Positions 1 to 8,529 of a stretch of 64,000 bases of DNA are shown here, in pieces (the first letter of the stretch is position 1; every line of letters begins with the position of its first letter). The notes beneath the pieces are model-generated. The model searched no databases, was not told where the DNA came from, and worked only from the letters and a program-made list of their open reading frames with translations. The position numbers and the translations under genes were made by a program. This DNA is from Poseidonibacter parvus. Its GTDB lineage: Bacteria; Campylobacterota; Campylobacteria; Campylobacterales; Arcobacteraceae. Where the stretch lies: assembly GCF_001956695.1 (NCBI RefSeq), contig NZ_CP019070.1, positions 1,612,001 through 1,676,000 on the forward strand, written 5' to 3'.

Positions 1-745
1 AAGATGGATCTTTTTTACCATAATCCATATGTCCATAAACTTTTTTACCATCAATTTCTCTACCAGTAAAGAACTCTGCGATATCTTCATATGCTGACCA
101 GTTTACAGGAACACCTAATTCATAACCATATTTAGCTTTAAAGTCAGCCATGTTTTTCTTATCTGTGAACCAATCGTATCTAAACCAATAAAGGTTAGCA
201 AATTGTTGATCTGGTAACTGATATAACTTACCATCTGGACCAGTTGTAAAAGAAGTACCTATAAAGTCTTTTAAATCTAAATTAGGATTAGTAACACTTT
301 TTCCTTCATTCGCCATCCAATCTGTTAAATCTCTAGCTTGCTTGTATCTCCAATGAGTTCCTATTAAATCTGAATCATTAATATATGCATCATATATATT
401 TTGACCTGTTTGCATTTGTGTTTGCAATTTTTCAACAACATCACCTTCACCAATAATGTCATGAATAACTTTTATTCCTGTTAAATCAAAGAATGCTTTT
501 GTTAATGTTTTACTTTCATAAACATGTGTTCCTATACCTTCAGATACAACTTTAATAGTCATCCCTTTATAAGGCATTGCAGCTTTTTCAAACCAATCCA
601 TTTCAGTTTTTTGTTCTGCTTTTGTAAGCGCAGAAGGTTGGAATTCTTCAATCCATTTACCCATATCTGCAGCACTTAAAGTACTTGCACTTAAACCTAA
701 CATTGCACCAAGAACCGATGTAGTAATTTTATTTTTAATTTTCAT
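1..745 (-). CDS. glpV: Glycerol ABC transporter substrate-binding protein, GlpV-like (C-terminus cut by window edge)
   Basis: This is a periplasmic binding protein; the visible part is the N-terminal ~248 residues. It begins MKIKNKITTSVLGAMLGLSA, a typical Sec signal peptide with likely cleavage after ASTLSA. The ATG at 745 has an AAGGAGA ribosome site just upstream (751-757). The mature part resembles the sugar/glycerol binding-protein family (text around YQLPDQQFANLYWFRYDWF). It is the last visible gene of a leftward operon whose order (ATPase, ATPase, permease, permease, small membrane protein, binding protein) matches rhizobial glpSTPQUV. That order and the divergent glpD are the basis for predicting glycerol as substrate; the ligand itself cannot be read from sequence. 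Confidence 0.85.
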   Translation of the reverse strand, partial: MKIKNKITTSVLGAMLGLSASTLSAADMGKWIEEFQPSALTKAEQKTEMDWFEKAAMPYKGMTIKVVSEGIGTHVYESKTLTKAFFDLTGIKVIHDIIGEGDVVEKLQTQMQTGQNIYDAYINDSDLIGTHWRYKQARDLTDWMANEGKSVTNPNLDLKDFIGTSFTTGPDGKLYQLPDQQFANLYWFRYDWFTDKKNMADFKAKYGYELGVPVNWSAYEDIAEFFTGREIDGKKVYGHMDYGKKDPS

Positions 746-784
746 TTTTCTCTCCTTAAAAGTTAAATGTATTACAAATAGTTT

Positions 785-1063
785 TTATACCCAACGAAAA
801 ACCGCTAGAGCATAAATAAAACAAACAATCATTCCTCCATAAATTGGAGCACCAAATATTGCTAACCAGGCTAAACTAATAAATGCAGAACCTAATAGAC
901 TAAGAAAAAGTCGGTCACCAGGAGTAGTTTCAATTCTTAATATCCCTACTCTTGGAGCTTGAGGCCATTTAATTGCCCAAACTATCATACCCATCAAAGC
1001 TACAAAAATACAAATGAAAAACGTAGCTGTTCCACTTGTCCATGCCATCCATGATAAATCCAT
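785..1063 (-). CDS. glpU: Small integral membrane protein, DUF2160 / GlpU-like
   Basis: A 92-residue, very hydrophobic protein with about three predicted membrane segments (residues ~8-32, ~52-70, ~73-90). It sits between the inner-membrane permease and the binding protein, exactly where rhizobial glycerol transport operons carry glpU, a DUF2160 protein. Its role in transport is not established in what I know of the family; an accessory membrane subunit is the natural inference. The start ATG at 1063 is preceded by AAGGAGG (1070-1076), which overlaps the end of the upstream permease gene, so the two genes are probably translationally linked. Confidence 0.75.
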   Translation of the reverse strand: MDLSWMAWTSGTATFFICIFVALMGMIVWAIKWPQAPRVGILRIETTPGDRLFLSLLGSAFISLAWLAIFGAPIYGGMIVCFIYALAVFRWV

Positions 1064-1074
1064 ATTAAACCTCC

Positions 1075-1905
1075 TTAAACTCGTCCAAGAGATAGACCCT
1101 TGGCAATATGATTACGAACAAAATATATAACAATAGCACCAGGAATAAGTGTAAGTACACCAGCTGCTGCTAGTACACCCCAATCAACTCCTGAAGCAGA
1201 TACAGTTTTTGTCATTGTTGCTGCAATTGATTTTGCATTAACTGATGTTAATGTTCTACTAAGTAATAATTCTACCCAAGAAAACATAAAACAGAAAAAT
1301 GCTGCAACTCCAATACCAGACGCAATCAATGGAGTGAAAATCTTTGTAAAAAATCCAAAGAAACTAAAACCATCAATATACGCAGTTTCATCTATCTCTT
1401 TTGGTACACCACGCATAAAGCCTTCCAATATCCAAACAGATAATGGTACATTAAATAATGTATGAGCTAAAGCCACCGCTATATGTGTATCAAATAAACC
1501 AACACTTGAATAAAGTTGAAAAAATGGCAGCGCAAATACAGCAGGTGGTGCCATTCTGTTAGTTAATAACCAAAAGAATAAATGTTTATCTCCTAAAAAC
1601 TTATATCTAGAAAATGCATAAGCTGCAGGTAAAGCAACTGCTATAGATATTATTGTATTAAGAACAACATATGTCATTGAGTTTATATATCCCCAATACC
1701 AAGAGGGATCTGTAAAGATTATAATATAATTATCAAATGTAAAGTTATTAGGAAAAAGTGAAAAAGTTCCTAATATTTCTTCATTTGTTTTAAAACTCAT
1801 ATTTATTAACCAATAAACTGGCAACATTAAAAATATTATATAAATCAGCATAATCATAGGTGATTTACTTGAGAAAAAACCTGTTTTTATTTTTGAATTA
1901 TTCAT
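1075..1905 (-). CDS. glpQ: Glycerol ABC transporter permease, GlpQ-like
   Basis: A carbohydrate-type (MalG-like) ABC permease of 276 residues with six predicted membrane helices. It carries an EAA-loop-like stretch (EIDETAYIDGFSFFGFF) that would contact the ATPases. The frame is open to 1926, but the ATG at 1905 (MNNSKIK) has an AGGAG site at 1912-1916 and is the better start. Only one base separates it from the stop of the upstream permease gene. It is the second transmembrane subunit of the putative glycerol importer, pairing with the 1907-2776 product. Substrate is inferred from operon order. Confidence 0.85.
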   Translation of the reverse strand: MNNSKIKTGFFSSKSPMIMLIYIIFLMLPVYWLINMSFKTNEEILGTFSLFPNNFTFDNYIIIFTDPSWYWGYINSMTYVVLNTIISIAVALPAAYAFSRYKFLGDKHLFFWLLTNRMAPPAVFALPFFQLYSSVGLFDTHIAVALAHTLFNVPLSVWILEGFMRGVPKEIDETAYIDGFSFFGFFTKIFTPLIASGIGVAAFFCFMFSWVELLLSRTLTSVNAKSIAATMTKTVSASGVDWGVLAAAGVLTLIPGAIVIYFVRNHIAKGLSLGRV

Positions 1906-1906
1906 C

Positions 1907-2776
1907 TTAATTCTCCTGCTTATCAATATTTGTCATGATTGTAAAAAATGCCCAAGATGTCAATAATATAACTAGGAAGTATATTAATGAAAATGCAGCA
2001 GCTGGTCCTAAATCGAATTGTCCTATTGCCATCTTTACTAAATCAATAGAAAGAAAAGTTGTAGCATTTCCTGGACCACCACCTGTTACAACCATTGGTT
2101 CTGTATAAATCATGAAACTATCCATAAATCTTAACAATGTAGCAATTAATAAAACACCCATCATTTTAGGAAGTTGTATATATCTAAATACATTCCAATT
2201 AGATGCTTGATCAATTTTCGCTGCTTGATAATAGGCTGAAGGAATTGACTGTAAACCAGCATAACAAAGTAGTACAACAAGTGATGTCCAGTGCCATACG
2301 TCCATAACAATAATAGTAATCCATGCATCTAACACATTTTGAGTATAATTATATTCAATACCAAAAGAAGCTAGTGTATGTCCTAATAGTCCAATATCAG
2401 TTCTTCCAAAAATTTGCCAAATTGTACCAACAACATTCCAAGGTACTAAAAGTGGTAAAGCAACTAAAATTAAACAAGCTGATGCCCAAAAACCTTTTTT
2501 AGGCATATGTAAAGCTATAAATATTCCTAAAGGAATTTCAATCAGTAAAATTATAGAGGTAAAAAGAACTTGTCTTCCCAAGGCATCATGAATTCGTTCT
2601 GAATGTAGAATTTCTTCAAACCATTCTAATCCAACAGCAAAGAACTGATTATTTCCAAAAGTATCTTGTACTGAATAATTCACAACTGTCATTAAAGGAA
2701 TAACTGCAGAAAAACCTACAAGCAACAATACAGGTAATACTAAAAACCATGCTTTTTGATTTACTGTTTTTTTCAT
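1907..2776 (-). CDS. glpP: Glycerol ABC transporter permease, GlpP-like
   Basis: A 289-residue MalF-like ABC permease with an N-terminal helix and five or six further membrane segments. The cytoplasmic EAA-like loop (YYQAAKIDQASNWNVFRYIQLP) lies about two thirds along. I place the start at the ATG at 2776 (MKKTVNQK) rather than the frame limit at 2800: AAGGAGA lies at 2783-2788 and the ATG overlaps the TGA stop of the upstream ATPase as ATGA (2773-2776), a classic coupling junction. It should form the translocation pore with the 1075-1905 product. Confidence 0.85.
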   Translation of the reverse strand: MKKTVNQKAWFLVLPVLLLVGFSAVIPLMTVVNYSVQDTFGNNQFFAVGLEWFEEILHSERIHDALGRQVLFTSIILLIEIPLGIFIALHMPKKGFWASACLILVALPLLVPWNVVGTIWQIFGRTDIGLLGHTLASFGIEYNYTQNVLDAWITIIVMDVWHWTSLVVLLCYAGLQSIPSAYYQAAKIDQASNWNVFRYIQLPKMMGVLLIATLLRFMDSFMIYTEPMVVTGGGPGNATTFLSIDLVKMAIGQFDLGPAAAFSLIYFLVILLTSWAFFTIMTNIDKQEN

Positions 2777-3852
2777 AGTAACTCTCCTTCTACTAACCAA
2801 TCATTAACATAAACATTTACACCTTCTAATTTAAATTTTATACTATTCATAGTTGGAGTAATTTTTACATCTTCAGGAACAATAATATTTACTTTTCTAT
2901 TATTATATTTTGCTCTTACAATTTTATGATGAGCAACATCCTCAATACGACTAATTTCTATTTTTATACCTTCTCCATCTTCACATAATTCAATAAATTC
3001 GGGTCTTATTCCTAGTTCAATTTTTCCTTGTAAAGATTTATAAGTAGAGTTAAGATTTACTTCATAGCCTTGAAGGTTAGCAATATTACCCGTAACTTTT
3101 GCTTCAAAAACATTCATACCTGGAGAGCCAATAAAGTATCCAACAAAAGTATGTGCAGGTTTTTCAAATAATTCTTCAGGAGTACCTATTTGTAATACAT
3201 GTCCTCCATTCATAACAACAACTTTATCTGCAAAAGTTAAAGCTTCAGTTTGATCATGTGTTACAAAAATCATTGTATGTTTTAATTCTTTATGTAAGGC
3301 TTTAAGTTGTGTTCTTAATTCCCATTTCATATGAGGGTCAATTACAGTTAAAGGTTCATCAAAAAGAATAGCATTTACATCTTCTCGAACCATTCCACGA
3401 CCTAATGATATTTTCTGTTTAGCATCTGCACTTAAGCCTCTTGCTTTTTTATCTAAAATATCTTCAACTTGAATTGCTCTTGCAATTGAACCTACTCTTT
3501 GATCAATATATTGATTATTTGCTCCTCTATTTTTTAAAGGAAATTCTAAATTTTCTCGAACTGTCATTGTGTCGTATACTACAGGAAATTGAAAAACTTG
3601 TGCAATATTTCTATTTGTAGTATCTGCAAAAGTCACATCCTTGTCATCAAATAAAATACTTCCCTCAGAAGGTGTTAAAATTCCTGAGATAATATTTAAT
3701 AAAGTAGATTTACCACAACCAGAAGGTCCTAAAAGTGCATATGCTGCTCCATCATCCCATTCATGATTTAGAGGTTGAAGTACATAGTCTTCTTTATTTT
3801 TTGGATTTTTCATATAACTATGAGCTAAATTTGAAAGAGTTATTTTTGCCAT
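2773..3852 (-). CDS. glpT: ABC transporter ATPase with degenerate signature motif, GlpT-like
   Basis: A 359-residue nucleotide-binding subunit of the MalK/CUT1 type with a C-terminal TOBE-like regulatory domain (~240-359). Walker A GPSGCGKST is at residues 42-50, Walker B ILFDE at ~162-166 and the H-loop His at ~199 (THDQ). The signature motif, normally LSGGQ, reads LSADA (140-144). Its partner encoded at 3865-4953 has an intact signature but lacks the H-loop His, so the heterodimer should have one canonical and one degenerate site. The ATG at 3852 follows an AAGGAG site. It is the second gene of the operon, 12 bp after the first ATPase. Confidence 0.88.
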   Translation of the reverse strand: MAKITLSNLAHSYMKNPKNKEDYVLQPLNHEWDDGAAYALLGPSGCGKSTLLNIISGILTPSEGSILFDDKDVTFADTTNRNIAQVFQFPVVYDTMTVRENLEFPLKNRGANNQYIDQRVGSIARAIQVEDILDKKARGLSADAKQKISLGRGMVREDVNAILFDEPLTVIDPHMKWELRTQLKALHKELKHTMIFVTHDQTEALTFADKVVVMNGGHVLQIGTPEELFEKPAHTFVGYFIGSPGMNVFEAKVTGNIANLQGYEVNLNSTYKSLQGKIELGIRPEFIELCEDGEGIKIEISRIEDVAHHKIVRAKYNNRKVNIIVPEDVKITPTMNSIKFKLEGVNVYVNDWLVEGELL

Positions 3853-3864
3853 TTTTTTCTCCTT

Positions 3865-4953
3865 CTATCTTTCTTGCACATAAGATGCTGTTTCAATAAG
3901 TTCACCATCTGTTGCAAAAATAAAAATATGACGTGTATCTAAATACACAGACAAATTAGTATTATATTCTAAATCATGAACACCATGAACTAAACCTATC
4001 CAATTATCATCATCATGATGCATATGTAAAAAAGTTTCTGAACCTGTAATTTCTGTCACATCTAAATGTGTTGAAAACTTAATTGCATTACCTGCATGCT
4101 TATTAAGTTCTAAATGATTTGGTCTAAAACCAGCTAAGTACTTTCCATCTGATAATCTTTTTAAAACATCAGTTGCAGGAGCTTTTTCATTATTTCCATA
4201 ATAAATATAATCACCCTCTTTTCTTATATCTAAAAAGTTCATTGATGGATTAGAAAAAACTTTTGCAGTAGTTGCATTATTAGGAGTATGATAAACTTTT
4301 GCTGTTTCATCAAACTGAGTAATTCTTCCTTCCCATAATGTTGCAACATTACCACCTAATAATAATGCTTCTTCTGGTTCTGTTGTCGCATATACAAAAA
4401 TTGCACCTGATTCTTCAAACATTTTTGGAATTTCTTCTCTTAGTTCTTCTCTTAATTTATAATCAAGGTTTGCTAAGGGTTCATCTAATAATACAAGACC
4501 AGAACCTTTTACAAGTGATCTAGCTAATGCACATCTTTGTTGTTGACCACCAGAAAGTTCATTTGGTTTTCTATCCAACATATTCTCTAGCCTCATTAAT
4601 TTAGCTGTTTTTTTAACCTCTTCATCAATGAATCTCTCATCTTTTTTCATAATTCTAAGAGGAGCAGCGATATTATCATATACACTCATTGAAGGATAGT
4701 TAATAAACTGTTGATAAACCATTGCAATTTTTCTATCCTGAACTCTCATTCCTGTAACGTCTTTACCTTCCCAAAAAATTTTGCCTTTTGTAGGAACATC
4801 AAGACCTGCCATAATTCTCATTAATGTAGTTTTACCAGATAATGTACGACCTAATAACACATTCATCGTACCTTTTTTAAGTGTTATATTAATGTCATAT
4901 ATATGTTTTTGTCCATCTACACTCATAGATATATTTTTTAGTTCTAAGGACAT
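3865..4953 (-). CDS. glpS: ABC transporter ATPase lacking the H-loop histidine, GlpS-like
   Basis: A 362-residue MalK-type ATPase and the first gene of the glycerol transport operon. Walker A reads GRTLSGKTT (35-43), the signature LSGGQ (133-137) is intact, and Walker B plus D-loop read LLDEPLANLD (155-164). The switch region that should read THD is YATTEPEEA, with Thr191 in place of the catalytic His. This complements the defect in the partner ATPase. The ATG at 4953 has AAGGAGT upstream (4961-4967). The C-terminal ~120 residues form a TOBE-type domain. Transcription probably starts in the divergent spacer that also serves glpD. Confidence 0.88.
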   Translation of the reverse strand: MSLELKNISMSVDGQKHIYDINITLKKGTMNVLLGRTLSGKTTLMRIMAGLDVPTKGKIFWEGKDVTGMRVQDRKIAMVYQQFINYPSMSVYDNIAAPLRIMKKDERFIDEEVKKTAKLMRLENMLDRKPNELSGGQQQRCALARSLVKGSGLVLLDEPLANLDYKLREELREEIPKMFEESGAIFVYATTEPEEALLLGGNVATLWEGRITQFDETAKVYHTPNNATTAKVFSNPSMNFLDIRKEGDYIYYGNNEKAPATDVLKRLSDGKYLAGFRPNHLELNKHAGNAIKFSTHLDVTEITGSETFLHMHHDDDNWIGLVHGVHDLEYNTNLSVYLDTRHIFIFATDGELIETASYVQER

Positions 4954-5027
4954 TAACTTTACTCCTTTTAAATTTTATAAATTGTATACTTATAAAGATC
5001 ACATACATACAATTTATATATTTATGT

Positions 5028-5044
5028 CATAACATTATAATGTT
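5028..5044. promoter_or_regulatory. Candidate operator for the glp transport operon
   Basis: AACATTATAATGTT (5031-5044) is a perfect 14-bp palindrome and contains TAACATTATAA (5030-5040), one of five TAACNTTATAA copies near the glp genes. It lies about 75 bp upstream of the glpS start. The rest of the 4954-5351 divergent spacer is AT-rich and holds no gene I can support. Binding by one of the GntR proteins downstream is inference. Confidence 0.55.
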
Positions 5045-5295
5045 GTTAATATAGTGACGTATAGATTTTTAAATTAACCTTAAATTTAATGTCCTTTACT
5101 ACGAATTATAGTTTTCTTTTGTCAAATTAAAACGTAACATTAAAATAGCATCCCCATTTTAAGGCCCCTTAGAGATTTAAACTTATAAAGTGTTTAAAAA
5201 AAATCAAGAGATAAAATTGAAATTAAAAACTCTATTTGATGCTTTTTCTTCTAATTTATTCAGTATATATTTCAGTTTAAGATTCTTTTTATAGA

Positions 5296-5340
5296 TATAA
5301 CCTTATAATGACTGACATAACATTATAACCTTATAATAAG
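5296..5340. promoter_or_regulatory. Operator/promoter cluster upstream of glpD
   Basis: TATAACCTTATAAT occurs twice, at 5296-5309 and 5324-5337, exactly 28 bp apart. Three TAACNTTATAA motifs fall here (5298-5308, 5318-5328, 5326-5336). TATAAT-like -10 hexamers are embedded in the repeats, so a bound repressor would occlude RNA polymerase. The last copy ends about 12 bp before the glpD start codon. Confidence 0.55.
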
Positions 5341-5351
5341 AGGAAAAAAAA

Positions 5352-6911
5352 ATGAGTAATGAACAATTTGATATTATAATTATTGGTGGTGGAGCAACAG
5401 GAAGTGGTATTGCATTAGATGCTGCATCAAGAGGATTTAAAACATTATTATTAGAGAAAAATGATTTTTCAGAAGGTACAAGTTCAAGAAGTACAAAAAT
5501 GGTTCATGGTGGTGTACGTTATTTAGAAGCTGCTGTCAAAAAACTAGATAAAGATCAGTTTAATTTGGTGAAGGAAGGTCTTAAAGAAAGATCAAGACTT
5601 TTAAAAAATGCTCCTCATTTATGTACAAGATTAACATTAGTTACTCCTTTATATAAATGGTGGGAAATACCTTATATGTTTACAGGATTATTCTTATATG
5701 ATTTTATTTCCGGGAAAAGAGGATTAGGAAGAACATCTGTAGTATCTAAAAATGATATGATTAATACCTTTCCTACCATAAAAAAGAAAGGATTAGTTGG
5801 AGGAATTAAATACTATGATGGTAGTTTCAATGATTCTAGATTAAATATAACACTACTGCAAACAGCAGAAAAATATGGTGCAATTTGTAAAAACTATAGT
5901 GAAGTTAAATCTTTCATATATACAAATGATAAAATTTCTGGATTAGAGATGGAAGATAAAATTACAGGAAAGACTTATACTTATAATTCAACATCTATTA
6001 TAAACGCTACAGGAGCTTTTTCTGATAAAGTTAGGAAAATGGATGATAAAGAAGCTGCAAAAATGCTAGATTTAAGTTCTGGAGTTCATATTGTATTAGA
6101 TAAAAAATATCTTCCATCAAACGAAGGATTAATGATACCAAAAACGCAAGATGGTCGAGTTCTTTTTATTTTGCCATGGATGGGAAAATGTTTAGTTGGA
6201 ACAACTGATGAAAAAACAATTTTAAGCGAACACCCAGAAGTTTCACAAAAAGATTTAGACTATATTTTAGAACATTTAGAAATATATTTTGATTTAAAGA
6301 TTGATAAAAGCGAAATATTATCTTCATGGTCTGGAATAAGACCTTTAGTCTCTGCACCTAAAAGTAGTTCTACAAAAAGTATTGTAAGAGATCATATTAT
6401 AACAAGTTCAAATTCTGGTCTTATCAGTATTATTGGAGGAAAATGGACAACATATAGAAAAATGGCAGAAGAAGTAGTTGACTATACTATTAATAAATTT
6501 AATTTGTCAGATATTAAATGTAAAACTAAAGAACTAAAATTAATTGGAAGCGAGATACAAAGTGAAAATTTAAAAATTGACTTTGTTGAAAAAGATATCA
6601 AAGAATATCTAATTAAAATGTATGGTGATAAAGCATTACTAGTAGCACAAAGTACAAATAAAATTCAAAAACTACATCCTAAATATTGCTTAACTAATGC
6701 AGAAGTTTTATATTCTATAAAATATGAATTTGTAAAAAAACCTCTAGATTTTTTAGTTAGAAGAACTTCATTATCTCTTATTGATAAAAAAGCTTCAATT
6801 GAAATTTTAGAAGAAGTATTAACAATTCTAAAAGACGCATTATCTTGGGATGAAGAAACTTTAGATAATGAACGACTAGAAGCATTATCAATTTTAAATA
6901 AAGATATATAA
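5352..6911 (+). CDS. glpD: Aerobic-type glycerol-3-phosphate dehydrogenase (FAD)
   Basis: GlpD oxidises sn-glycerol 3-phosphate to dihydroxyacetone phosphate at the cytoplasmic membrane and passes electrons to quinone. The N-terminal Rossmann FAD motif GGGATGSG is at residues 12-19, and the FAD/G3P-binding text SRSTKMVHGGVRYLE follows near residue 45. The 519-residue length fits the family, and a C-terminal cap domain is present from ~390. An AGAGGA site lies just before the ATG. It is divergent from the glycerol importer, a layout that mirrors rhizobial glp loci. A glycerol kinase gene is needed to link the two and is not in the window. Confidence 0.93.
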   Translation: MSNEQFDIIIIGGGATGSGIALDAASRGFKTLLLEKNDFSEGTSSRSTKMVHGGVRYLEAAVKKLDKDQFNLVKEGLKERSRLLKNAPHLCTRLTLVTPLYKWWEIPYMFTGLFLYDFISGKRGLGRTSVVSKNDMINTFPTIKKKGLVGGIKYYDGSFNDSRLNITLLQTAEKYGAICKNYSEVKSFIYTNDKISGLEMEDKITGKTYTYNSTSIINATGAFSDKVRKMDDKEAAKMLDLSSGVHIVLDKKYLPSNEGLMIPKTQDGRVLFILPWMGKCLVGTTDEKTILSEHPEVSQKDLDYILEHLEIYFDLKIDKSEILSSWSGIRPLVSAPKSSSTKSIVRDHIITSSNSGLISIIGGKWTTYRKMAEEVVDYTINKFNLSDIKCKTKELKLIGSEIQSENLKIDFVEKDIKEYLIKMYGDKALLVAQSTNKIQKLHPKYCLTNAEVLYSIKYEFVKKPLDFLVRRTSLSLIDKKASIEILEEVLTILKDALSWDEETLDNERLEALSILNKDI

Positions 6912-6919
6912 CGTTATAA
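6907..6919. promoter_or_regulatory. Candidate operator upstream of the GntR genes
   Basis: TATAACGTTATA (6907-6918) is a perfect 12-bp palindrome that overlaps the glpD stop codon and contains TAACGTTATAA (6909-6919). It is the fifth copy of the glp motif and sits ~80 bp before the first gntR-type gene, so it could mediate autoregulation. Confidence 0.5.
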
Positions 6920-6995
6920 TATTATATTAAGTACACTTTAAAAGTCTATGATGTATTATAATTAATAATAATTCTAAATTAAAGGATCCTACAGT

Positions 6996-7727
6996 TTGTT
7001 TGCTAAAAATGGAATACCACTTTATCTTCAACTAAAAGAAAAAATTTTAGAAGACATAAAGTTAAATTATAAAGTTAATGATATTATTCCTGCTGAAGGT
7101 AAACTAGAAGAAAAATATAAGCTAAGTAGAATTACTGTTAGAAAAGCTATAGAAGAGTTAGAAAAAGATAATATAGTTATCAAAAAGCAAGGTAAAGGTA
7201 CTTTTGTTAAAGAGCAAAAAATTCTTTATGATGCAAACTCTATTGGTTCTCTAACACAAAGACTTTCAAAACAAAAGCACTTGCTAACTACTAAATCAAT
7301 TTCATTTGAAATAATAGAAGAAAGAGAAGAACATTTTGTGAAAGACATGTTATCTTGTAAGAAATTGTTATGTATAAAAAGAACAAGATTACTAGATGAA
7401 GTACCTTTTGCATTAATGTTTAATTATTTTGATGTTAATACTGTACCAGATATTGATAAAAAAATGAATCTTGAATCTTTATATGCTTTCTTAAAAAAAG
7501 AATATAATATTGAATTCCATAATGCTGAAGAAATTGTTGAAGCAATGATTGCAAATGATGATGATGCAAAAAAACTAAATATTGAAAAAGGTTCACCTTT
7601 ATTATCTTTAAAAAGACTTTCTTATAATCAAAAGAATGAACCTATAGAATATTCAAATCTTATAATTAGAGGAGATATGTATAAACATAAAATTATCTTA
7701 TCTAATGACAAGTTATCAAATATATAA
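6996..7727 (+). CDS. GntR-family (HutC/UTRA) transcriptional regulator, copy 1
   Basis: A 243-residue repressor-type protein: winged helix-turn-helix at ~1-72 (LSRITVRKAIEELEKDN is the recognition region) followed by a UTRA ligand-binding domain (~90-238). It starts with TTG at 6996, spaced well from AAAGGA at 6981-6986. The gene lies 84 bp after glpD and is followed 15 bp later by a close paralogue. Regulation of the adjacent glp genes by glycerol or glycerol-3-phosphate is a reasonable inference from context and from the shared palindromes. Confidence 0.88.
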   Translation: MFAKNGIPLYLQLKEKILEDIKLNYKVNDIIPAEGKLEEKYKLSRITVRKAIEELEKDNIVIKKQGKGTFVKEQKILYDANSIGSLTQRLSKQKHLLTTKSISFEIIEEREEHFVKDMLSCKKLLCIKRTRLLDEVPFALMFNYFDVNTVPDIDKKMNLESLYAFLKKEYNIEFHNAEEIVEAMIANDDDAKKLNIEKGSPLLSLKRLSYNQKNEPIEYSNLIIRGDMYKHKIILSNDKLSNI

Positions 7728-7742
7728 GAGAGGAGTTAACAA

Positions 7743-8468
7743 TTGTTTAATAAAAATGGAATTCCGTTATATATACAGCTTAGAAATAAATTAGAAAAAG
7801 ATATAAGAGAAAACTACAGTCCTAAAGATTTAATACCCACTGAACTAAAACTAGAAGAAATATACAAAGTTAGTAGAATAACTATAAGAAAAGCCATTGA
7901 AGAGCTAGAAAAAGATAATATTGTTATAAAAAAACAAGGAAAAGGTACCTTTGTTAAAGAACAAAAAATTCTTTATGATGCAAACTCTATTGGCTCTTTA
8001 ACTCAAAGACTATCAAAACAAAATCATAAATTAACAACTGAATCAATTGAATTTGAAATAATAAAAGAAGATCATTATGTTAAACAATTAATAAACTGCG
8101 AAACTCTTTTATGTATCAAAAGACAAAGATATTTAGATAATAAACCCTTTGCGTTAATGCTTAATTATTTAGATATTAAAAAAGTTCCTAATTTAAAAGA
8201 AAGATTTAATATAGAATCTTTATATACATTTTTAAAAGATGAATATTCAATTGAATTTTATAATGCAGAAGAAACAGTAGAAGCTAAAGATGCTTCTAAA
8301 GAAGAAGCTAAAAAACTAGGTATTAAAGAAAATGCTTCATTACTATCTTTACACAGATTATCTTTTGATAAGAATAATATACCAGTTGAATATTCTGATA
8401 TTGTAATTAAAGCTGATATGTATAAACATAAAATAATTCTATCAAATGATAAAATGTCTAATATTTAA
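7743..8468 (+). CDS. GntR-family (HutC/UTRA) transcriptional regulator, copy 2
   Basis: A 241-residue paralogue of the preceding gene with the same winged-helix plus UTRA layout and a TTG start (7743) behind AGAGGAG. Residues ~53-102 are almost identical between copies, and the C-termini both end MYKHKIILSNDK plus a short tail. Identity is much lower in the remaining UTRA region. Many codons in the conserved stretch differ synonymously, so the similarity reflects selection on the protein rather than very recent duplication. The conserved DNA-binding parts suggest both recognise the same site, perhaps as heterodimers with different ligands. Confidence 0.87.
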   Translation: MFNKNGIPLYIQLRNKLEKDIRENYSPKDLIPTELKLEEIYKVSRITIRKAIEELEKDNIVIKKQGKGTFVKEQKILYDANSIGSLTQRLSKQNHKLTTESIEFEIIKEDHYVKQLINCETLLCIKRQRYLDNKPFALMLNYLDIKKVPNLKERFNIESLYTFLKDEYSIEFYNAEETVEAKDASKEEAKKLGIKENASLLSLHRLSFDKNNIPVEYSDIVIKADMYKHKIILSNDKMSNI

Positions 8469-8483
8469 AGCTACAAAAAATCT

Positions 8484-8513
8484 AAGATGAATACTATACA
8501 AAGTATTCATCTT
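8484..8513. terminator. Bidirectional hairpin between gntR copy 2 and the malic enzyme gene
   Basis: AAGATGAATACT (8484-8495) and AGTATTCATCTT (8502-8513) form a 12-bp perfect stem with a 6-nt loop between converging genes. On the minus strand the stem is followed by a T-rich run (complement of 8475-8480), so it best suits the malic enzyme transcript. Confidence 0.75.
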
Positions 8514-8529
8514 GATTTCTCTACTAAAA

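Noticed and set aside
4338-5032. Two plus-strand ORFs within and beyond the glpS gene
   Set aside because: They are antisense shadows of the ATPase gene with low-complexity hydrophobic translations and no start signals.
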